Notes under the pieces: model-generated | Seen by the model: the letters and a program-made list of their open reading frames with translations, nothing else | Told to the model about the DNA's origin: nothing | Database searches by the model: none | In this document: one piece after another, positions 1-3,765 of the stretch | How positions within the stretch are numbered: the stretch's first letter is position 1 | Layout of the letters: each line of letters starts with the position of its first letter | Assembly (NCBI GenBank): GCA_021204605.1 | Contig: JAJPZD010000238.1 | Span: 1 to 5,297, forward strand | Length of the DNA stretch: 5,297 nucleotides | Reading direction: 5' to 3' | Source of the DNA: Prevotella sp. | GTDB lineage: Bacteria; Bacteroidota; Bacteroidia; Bacteroidales; Bacteroidaceae | Position numbers and translations under genes: made by a program

Positions 1-32
1 TTCCTGTCCTTTCCAGGTTAAAATACATCATT

Positions 33-62
33 AATGAAAAAAATATCAAAAATTTTTTCATT
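33..62. repeat. 10-bp perfect inverted repeat, AT-rich
   Basis: AATGAAAAAA (33-42) is exactly complementary to TTTTTTCATT (53-62), with a 10-base spacer. In RNA it would form an A-U hairpin of modest stability; in DNA it could be an operator-like palindrome. It lacks the GC-rich stem of a normal intrinsic terminator, although an A-run on one arm and a T-run on the other occur on both strands. Chance occurrence in such AT-rich DNA is quite possible. Confidence 0.4.
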
Positions 63-75
63 CATAGCTTGGTCT

Positions 76-103
76 GGTGTAGCCATTTTCCCAAAAGTAC
101 ACC
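76..103. repeat. Stem-loop GGTGTA/TACACC in the scaffold leader
   Basis: GGTGTA (76-81) pairs with TACACC (98-103). Inside, TTTT (86-89) can pair with AAAA (93-96) across a CCC triloop, giving a two-part hairpin. The 5' arm overlaps AGCCAT (81-86), which can instead pair with ATGGCT (123-128), so two mutually exclusive folds can be drawn. That is the kind of arrangement seen in regulatory leaders, but no known riboswitch class is recognisable. Confidence 0.4.
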
Positions 104-213
104 ATCCTTCTAAAAAAGTTAGATGGCTTTTAAATATATTTTTTACATAACATTGGCTTTCCAACATCGAACTTACAATAGGGCGATACAGGAAATACAA
201 GGAGGAAAATCAT

Positions 214-744
214 ATGGAAGAAAATAAAAATAATGAGACAGATGAAATCAAAGAAGAACCTACAGGAACTCAGGAAGAAGATACTGGCAAACAGGCAGTA
301 ACTTATACACAAGAGCAACTGGATAAAAAGGTTCAGTCTGAAAATGATAAAATTCGGACAGAGTATAGTAAACAGATTAAGGCTCTTAAAAAGCAGATTG
401 AGGAACTTACACCTGTTGAAAAGTCTGAAATAGAACTTGACCTTGAAAAGAGACTGGCTGCGATTGAAGCCAGAGAAAAAGCTGCTAATATGAATGACGC
501 TTTAACGAGTAAGGGCTTAAACAAAGAACTTGCAAAGTTTTTAAAAGATGATGCCGACATTGACGCATTAGCAAAAGTAGTTAATAGTATGACAGCTGAT
601 AAGGCTAAGACTGGCTCATTTAAGCCTGATTTACATAAATCTGGTGACTCAATGACAAAAGAAGAGTTTAAGAAACTTACTATTGCTCAAAGAGAAAAGA
701 TTTATAATGATAATCCAGAACTTTATAGGGCGTTGGCTCATTAA
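214..744 (+). CDS. Phage capsid scaffolding protein (DUF4355-like)
   Basis: This 176-residue protein is most likely the internal scaffolding protein that directs assembly of the major capsid protein into a procapsid and is then lost. The first 30 or so residues are acidic and probably disordered. Residues about 33-95 are rich in Lys, Glu, Gln and Leu in a coiled-coil pattern (for example KQIEEL and RLAAIEARE), followed by a helical stretch to about 125. The C-terminus (about 147-171) begins MTKEEFKKLT and ends DNPELY, a tail that I associate with DUF4355 phage proteins and that probably contacts capsid subunits. The ATG at 214 is preceded by a strong AAGGAGG (199-205) with 8-base spacing. The gene sits directly before the major capsid gene, the standard position for a scaffold. 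No protease domain is present here, so maturation would need another gene or none. The family assignment is from recalled pattern, not a search. Confidence 0.85.
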   Translation: MEENKNNETDEIKEEPTGTQEEDTGKQAVTYTQEQLDKKVQSENDKIRTEYSKQIKALKKQIEELTPVEKSEIELDLEKRLAAIEAREKAANMNDALTSKGLNKELAKFLKDDADIDALAKVVNSMTADKAKTGSFKPDLHKSGDSMTKEEFKKLTIAQREKIYNDNPELYRALAH

Positions 745-760
745 AAAATTAAAACTGACT

Positions 761-774
761 CGTTTGTAAAAACG
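761..774 (+). other. Small hairpin with GNRA-type loop, scaffold-capsid spacer
   Basis: CGTTT (761-765) pairs with AAACG (770-774) around the loop GTAA (766-769), which in RNA would be a GUAA tetraloop of the stable GNRA type. The stem is only 5 bp and could be fortuitous. It lies just upstream of a stronger hairpin at 790-811 in the same intergenic spacer. Confidence 0.3.
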
Positions 775-789
775 ATAACAAATATTAAT

Positions 790-811
790 GGCATAGAGAA
801 CTGGCTATGCC
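790..811 (+). promoter_or_regulatory. Intercistronic stem-loop between scaffold and capsid genes
   Basis: GGCATAG (790-796) is perfectly complementary to CTATGCC (805-811) with an 8-base loop. The downstream bases are TATAAAAAAA, not a U-run, so it is not a standard terminator. It stands 30 bases ahead of the capsid start codon. Such hairpins can protect or process the downstream message and so help make far more capsid than scaffold. That role is inference; the pairing is what is seen. Confidence 0.5.
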
Positions 812-841
812 TATAAAAAAATAGCAAAGGAGGGAGAAATC

Positions 842-1675
842 ATGGCTATTGTAATTCCGGAAGTATTCGCTGATGCGGTTAATGAAAAACTGGATGTTTC
901 TCTTCGTGTGGCGCGTCTTGCAAGTGATTACACTGATTTAGTTGCCGATATCACAACTTATGGTGATACACTTCATTTCCCTGTAATTGATAGAATTTCT
1001 GATGCGGAAGTTGTTGAACGTGGTGGAGAATTAACACCAGAGGAAATGTCTATGACGGATTCAGAAGCGACTATTAAAACAGTTGGTAAGTCTACTCGTA
1101 TTTATGACCAAGATTCTGTACAAGTCAAAGGCAATGTACAGGATAGGTTAGCAGAGCAGCTTGGTGAAGCGATGGCAAAAGCTGTAGATAGTGACTTAGT
1201 TGCGGAAATCGTTGATAACGCTGTCTATACAGAAGATGTTACTTCAAGTGATGACCTTGAAACTGTATTTAATGGTGCGTTTGAAGTGTTCGGTGATGAT
1301 GTTGACAATGATACTTTTGCAGGTATTATTATCAATAGCAAGTTACGTAAGTATATTGTTGCTATGGATTCATTTATGGATGGAACAAAGACAAACGCTG
1401 CTATGGGTAATGGTGTAGTCCTTAATGGGCAGATTGGTCTGTGGAATGGCACAATTCCTGTTATTTTATCAGACAATGGAACTTATACTGATAGCAAAGC
1501 AATGTTTGCAATCGTAAAGAAAGATGCTCTTGGAACTGTCTGGCAGAAGCAGCCAACTATTGAAGAAGAGCGTGAAGCTAAGAAACTGGCTACAGACCTT
1601 GTAGCAAGTGAAATGTACGCTGTAAAACTTCTTCATACTGATGGTGTGTCCGTTGTTGATGTTACCATTGAATAA
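842..1675 (+). CDS. Phage major capsid protein (N4-gp56/HK97-fold type)
   Basis: This 277-residue protein is the probable major shell subunit of a tailed-phage-type head. The N-terminus (VIPEVFADAVNEKL, residues 4-17) and the segment around 29-49 (DYTDLV, then GDTLHFPVI at 41-49) are typical of the capsid family often labelled N4-gp56 in phages of clostridia and lactobacilli. Residues about 98-128 form a predicted long helix with many acidic residues, like the spine helix of the HK97 fold. The C-terminal part has the usual 'GQIGLWNGTIPVILSD' type segment (196-211) and an EEEREA to VVDVTIE end (241-277). Length fits the shorter members of the family and there is no N-terminal delta or protease domain, in keeping with the separate scaffold gene upstream. 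The start at 842 follows an AAAGGAGGG ribosome site (826-834). A terminator follows, with no head-tail connector gene after it. The HK97-fold assignment is inferred from family knowledge. Confidence 0.9.
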   Translation: MAIVIPEVFADAVNEKLDVSLRVARLASDYTDLVADITTYGDTLHFPVIDRISDAEVVERGGELTPEEMSMTDSEATIKTVGKSTRIYDQDSVQVKGNVQDRLAEQLGEAMAKAVDSDLVAEIVDNAVYTEDVTSSDDLETVFNGAFEVFGDDVDNDTFAGIIINSKLRKYIVAMDSFMDGTKTNAAMGNGVVLNGQIGLWNGTIPVILSDNGTYTDSKAMFAIVKKDALGTVWQKQPTIEEEREAKKLATDLVASEMYAVKLLHTDGVSVVDVTIE

Positions 1676-1693
1676 TCTTTACTTTTCCTAATT

Positions 1694-1755
1694 ATGGTTT
1701 ACTCTGTTGTTCTGTCGCTTGACGGTCTGGCAGAGTAAATCATGCCAATTTTTTT
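1694..1755 (+). terminator. Long imperfect hairpin with T-run after capsid gene
   Basis: ATGGTTTACTCTG (1694-1706) pairs with CAGAGTAAATCAT (1731-1743) over 13 positions with one G-U pair. Within the loop, CTGTC (1712-1716) pairs with GACGG (1721-1725) around GCTT, giving a two-storey hairpin with an internal loop. A run of seven T (1749-1755) follows, but five bases after the stem, further than in an ideal intrinsic terminator. It starts 18 bases after the capsid stop codon. It is best read as the end of the head-gene transcript or a protective 3' structure; the second terminator at 1814 would act as back-up. Confidence 0.6.
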
Positions 1756-1766
1756 ATGTTATGCCA

Positions 1767-1772
1767 TATAAT
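1767..1772 (+). promoter_or_regulatory. Possible -10 box (TATAAT) between two hairpins
   Basis: A consensus TATAAT lies at 1767-1772, after the capsid-distal hairpin. No good -35 box stands 16-18 bases upstream (the bases there read GCCAAT) and there is no TGn extension, so it could be chance in AT-rich DNA. If real, it would start a transcript near 1779 that meets the terminator at 1814-1840 and either ends as a roughly 60-base RNA or reads on into the regulator gene at 1885. Confidence 0.2.
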
Positions 1773-1813
1773 ACTTTAGTAACTCCTTTTTAACGATTTA
1801 TGATATACATAAG

Positions 1814-1840
1814 ACGGAAAGTAAAATTTCCGTATTTTTT
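1814..1840 (+). terminator. Intrinsic terminator upstream of the HTH gene
   Basis: ACGGAAA (1814-1820) pairs perfectly with TTTCCGT (1827-1833) around a 6-base loop, and is followed by A and six T (1835-1840). This is a compact rho-independent terminator reading rightward. The reverse strand lacks a T-run after the stem, so it is one-directional. It lies between the head genes and the HTH gene, showing that the two blocks are separate transcription units unless the regulator is expressed by read-through. Confidence 0.75.
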
Positions 1841-1884
1841 CAAATAATATTTTTTACGAAATTTTTTTTGATTTGGGAGGTATT

Positions 1885-2286
1885 ATGCTTAATATTCAAC
1901 AGTTAAAAAATTATCGTCAATTACGAGGATTAACACAACAAGATGTAAGTGATTATTGTGACATTGGTTTTAGTACATTAAGGAAACTTGAAAGCGGTCA
2001 CTTGTCACTGAATAAAAGATATCATGATAAAATTGTTATGGGGATTAATCAGGCTTATGCAGCTAAAAAAGCAGGAACACTTAAAAGCATAGCTAGAAAA
2101 GCTGCAAACAGTGAAAAATATCCCACAATGACAGCGGAAGAATACGCTAATTTACAGAAAGAAAAACAAGAGAAATCAGAAACAGAGATTTCAGAGAATG
2201 TATCTGATATTCCAAAAGAAGAGGAATCAGAACATAAAACAAGAAAGAAAAGAACAGTAAAGAAGAACGTTAGTTCTGAAAGTTAA
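1885..2286 (+). CDS. Xre-family helix-turn-helix DNA-binding protein
   Basis: This 133-residue protein has an N-terminal Cro/C1-type helix-turn-helix at about residues 4-55: 'LKNYRQLRGLTQQDVSDYC' leads into the turn, and the recognition helix lies near GFSTLRKLESG (28-38). It probably binds DNA as a dimer and represses or activates nearby promoters. Residues from about 70 on are Lys/Glu-rich and likely disordered, ending in a basic KTRKKRTVKK stretch that could add unspecific nucleic-acid binding. I chose the ATG at 1885, preceded by GGGAGG (1875-1880) with a short 4-base spacer. An in-frame TTG at 1873 would place the start before this ribosome site and is unlikely. The gene follows a terminator and is 47 bases ahead of the next gene, with which it may form an operon. 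Its target is unknown; it is not a typical C1 repressor, since no C-terminal protease or dimerisation domain is visible. Confidence 0.85.
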   Translation: MLNIQQLKNYRQLRGLTQQDVSDYCDIGFSTLRKLESGHLSLNKRYHDKIVMGINQAYAAKKAGTLKSIARKAANSEKYPTMTAEEYANLQKEKQEKSETEISENVSDIPKEEESEHKTRKKRTVKKNVSSES

Positions 2287-2333
2287 AGATAAAGAAATGG
2301 AGATTCTACAAACAATTTAAGGAGAATGGAATC

Positions 2334-3149
2334 ATGGTCAGTAAGGAAATTACTAATCATTTCCCATCTTTTTATACTGACTTTGCAGAAAATCCAGATA
2401 ATTATTTTTTAATTTTAACAGATGATTTCGACAGCTTTTATGCTTGTCGTTTTCTTAATAGAAAATTCGGTCTTATAATCAAAGGATTTTATGGTTTTGG
2501 GGATGGACTTTATCTTGTAAAGGATATAAATAAATCTATGGAAACCCCTGTATATGTTGATTGCGCAGTAGTCAAAGATGGGATTTGTGCATTTGACAAT
2601 CATAGAACAATAGGAAAAAATCACATGAATATAAATCCAAACATAATTACGGATAGATTCAGTGATAATGAGTACCACAAAAAATATTGTGGTTCTACAC
2701 TTATGCTTGTTACGGCTCTTTACGATACCAGAGAAGAACTTGAAGCATTAAGTGATACAGAAAAAGAAATGATTCTTGTGCTTGATAAATTCTATCTTGG
2801 ATATTATAGGTATGATGGTGCTTTTAGAAATATTAACATTGATTGGCTTGAAAAGCTGGGTTTGAAGGAAATTTTACTTCCTGTATTAGAAAATCATAGT
2901 GAACAGTATTTTGACAATTTTATTGAAAGATATCATCTAAATGATAGAATCTGGATAGATAGTGATGGTATTCTGCAAACATATGCAAATATCTTACCAC
3001 AAACACAATTTAAGTTAGAATTTAAGACAAATAAACAATATGTTAATAAAGAGGATGTAGAAAATATTCCTTTAAAAAATGATGATTTGTTAATAGCAGC
3101 AGAAACATATGGTGGCAAGTATGTTATTAATACAATTATTCAAGATTAA
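2334..3149 (+). CDS. Uncharacterised protein, possible divergent DHH-type phosphoesterase
   Basis: I do not recognise this 271-residue protein by name. It is soluble-looking, with no signal peptide or membrane segment. In order it shows LTDDFDSFYACRFL (28-41), VYVDC with Asp76, FDNHRT with Asp88 and His90 (87-92), CGSTLMLV (119-126) and VLDKFYLGYY (149-158). These resemble, in order and spacing, DHH-superfamily phosphoesterase motifs: a DxDG-like Asp pair followed by a small helix, a lone Asp, the DHH triplet, a GST helix, and a later Asp. Here the triplet reads D-N-H instead of D-H-H. DHH enzymes use manganese to cleave short RNA or DNA, pAp or cyclic dinucleotides. The usual C-terminal DHHA1 substrate domain is not evident; residues 165-271 match nothing I know. 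The function is therefore an inference. The ATG at 2334 has AAGGAG (2319-2324) nine bases upstream. Base composition is clearly AT-richer than in the capsid gene, which suggests separate acquisition. Confidence 0.8.
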   Translation: MVSKEITNHFPSFYTDFAENPDNYFLILTDDFDSFYACRFLNRKFGLIIKGFYGFGDGLYLVKDINKSMETPVYVDCAVVKDGICAFDNHRTIGKNHMNINPNIITDRFSDNEYHKKYCGSTLMLVTALYDTREELEALSDTEKEMILVLDKFYLGYYRYDGAFRNINIDWLEKLGLKEILLPVLENHSEQYFDNFIERYHLNDRIWIDSDGILQTYANILPQTQFKLEFKTNKQYVNKEDVENIPLKNDDLLIAAETYGGKYVINTIIQD

Positions 3150-3209
3150 AATATCTGGAAAATAGAATAAAAAGCTGTACAAACAGAAATACAGATGTTA
3201 AACTATTTA

Positions 3210-3215
3210 TATAAT
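3210..3215 (+). promoter_or_regulatory. Possible -10 box before the small membrane protein gene
   Basis: A consensus TATAAT lies 22 bases before the preferred start at 3237, and would start a transcript near 3222 just ahead of the ribosome site. No -35 hexamer of quality is seen at the proper distance. The surroundings are AT-rich, so chance is a serious alternative. Confidence 0.2.
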
Positions 3216-3236
3216 ATTGGCGTTAGGTGGTGTATT

Positions 3237-3452
3237 ATGGCTATTTTGGCATTTGTTTTGGTTATGATTGTATGGGCTGTATATGGTATCGTGCGCATAT
3301 TTCAATTACAAGGCAAGCCCATTGATAAGGCCGGAGAACATTATACGCCAGAAGAAATAGAAACATTTTGCAAACATATTGTGATGGATTTTGATTCACC
3401 TAAAGAGCGCAGGAGATATTTAAGAAGCAGAAATAAAGGCAAAGCAGATTGA
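3237..3452 (+). CDS. Small single-pass membrane protein, function unknown
   Basis: With the preferred start this is a 71-residue protein. Residues about 2-22 (from AILAFVLVMI to YGIVRIF) form one hydrophobic membrane helix; the rest, about 49 residues, is polar and ends in a strongly basic stretch with KERRRYLRSR (56-65), which by the positive-inside rule puts the C-terminus in the cytoplasm. The motif YTPEEIETFCKHIVMDFDSP (36-55) is not one that I can assign. An upstream in-frame ATG at 3195 would add 14 residues but has no ribosome site, while the ATG at 3237 has AGGTGG (3225-3230) six bases ahead. The gene lies 87 bases after the DHH-like gene with no terminator between, so co-transcription is likely. 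It could be a holin-like or membrane-anchoring accessory protein, but a single helix with a long basic tail does not establish that. Confidence 0.65.
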   Translation: MAILAFVLVMIVWAVYGIVRIFQLQGKPIDKAGEHYTPEEIETFCKHIVMDFDSPKERRRYLRSRNKGKAD

Positions 3453-3505
3453 AAGACTCTATGCCAGACGAGATAAACAGATACATATAAAAGATATATT
3501 TTATT

Positions 3506-3537
3506 GAGAGAATGTTTTGAAATTCTCTCTTTTTTTT
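3506..3537 (+). terminator. Strong intrinsic terminator after the accessory genes
   Basis: GAGAGAAT (3506-3513) pairs perfectly with ATTCTCTC (3522-3529) around an 8-base loop, followed at once by eight T (3530-3537). It ends the transcript of the accessory block and isolates the recombinase pair, which then needs its own promoter or read-through. A weak promoter-like pair overlaps it (TTGAAA 3517-3522, TATATA 3539-3544, 16-base spacing), but a start there would leave almost no leader before the ribosome site. Confidence 0.85.
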
Positions 3538-3562
3538 ATATATATGAAAGGAAGAACGATAT

Positions 3563-3745
3563 ATGAATAATTCAAACAAAGCAGAGAATGATAGATTGTT
3601 CGCTGCTATCAAACTTATAGAGCAACTTTATAAAGATGGTAAAATCAGTGATACAATTTTTAGAAATATTCTTAGGGAAAACTGGAATAAAATTGACAAT
3701 ACTTCCTTTAGATGCTATACTACAAGTAACGCAATACAAAATTAG
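3563..3745 (+). CDS. Small SHOCT-like protein paired with the recombinase
   Basis: This 60-residue protein carries AIKLIEQLYKDGKISDTIF (15-33), a pattern of a leucine-rich helix, a 'DGKIS' turn and a second helix, which resembles the short oligomerisation motif SHOCT. From memory, proteins of this size and shape are often found directly upstream of large serine recombinases in clostridial mobile elements. The ATG at 3563 is preceded by AAAGGA (3547-3552) with a rather long 10-base spacer. The stop codon is 20 bases before the recombinase start, so the two are probably translated from one message. It might modulate recombinase activity or direction, but recombination directionality factors vary so much that this cannot be told from sequence. 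No Cys or His metal site is visible; the C-terminal CYTTSNAIQN looks unstructured. Confidence 0.7.
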   Translation: MNNSNKAENDRLFAAIKLIEQLYKDGKISDTIFRNILRENWNKIDNTSFRCYTTSNAIQN

Positions 3746-3765
3746 GAAAACAATGGAGGTATAGT

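Larger units (their letters stand above)
1..213. promoter_or_regulatory. Non-coding leader with inverted repeats upstream of the scaffold gene
   Basis: I see no convincing gene here. Frame 1 ends at the TAA at 19-21, so a CDS entering from the left could stop there, but too little is visible to say. The stretch contains a perfect 10-bp inverted repeat (AATGAAAAAA at 33-42 with TTTTTTCATT at 53-62), a 6-bp stem GGTGTA/TACACC (76-81 with 98-103) whose loop can also pair TTTT/AAAA (86-89 with 93-96), and two alternative pairings that compete with it or with each other (AGCCAT 81-86 with ATGGCT 123-128; CCATC 102-106 with GATGG 122-126). None is followed by a U-run directly after a GC-rich stem, so none is a clear terminator. 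A weak promoter-like pair is TTGGCT (153-158) and TACAAT (174-179), but its 15-base spacing is short. Role as leader is inferred from position. Confidence 0.4.

Noticed and set aside
18..200. A minus-strand 60-codon frame, including an inner short frame beginning MATPDQAMNE
   Set aside because: No ribosome site precedes the first ATG, the composition is like non-coding AT-rich DNA, and the stretch is filled with inverted repeats. All supported genes are on the other strand.
178..732. The 8-mer ATAGGGCG occurring at 178-185 and 725-732 as a possible direct repeat
   Set aside because: Too short, one copy is inside the scaffold coding sequence, and flanking bases differ; consistent with chance.
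1200..1418. A 72-codon + strand frame in the capsid gene
   Set aside because: It is out of frame inside a well-supported capsid gene and its translation is an unlikely Leu/Met-rich sequence.
1742..1771. A tiny + frame, MPIFLCYAI
   Set aside because: It spans the hairpin arm and T-run after capsid, has no ribosome site, and is only nine codons.
1873..1884. A TTG start for the HTH gene adding four residues
   Set aside because: The TTG overlaps the GGGAGG ribosome site that serves the ATG at 1885, and nothing upstream would support initiation at it.
3195..3236. The earlier ATG of the small membrane protein
   Set aside because: There is no ribosome site upstream of 3195, while the ATG at 3237 has AGGTGG at good spacing and begins right at the membrane helix.
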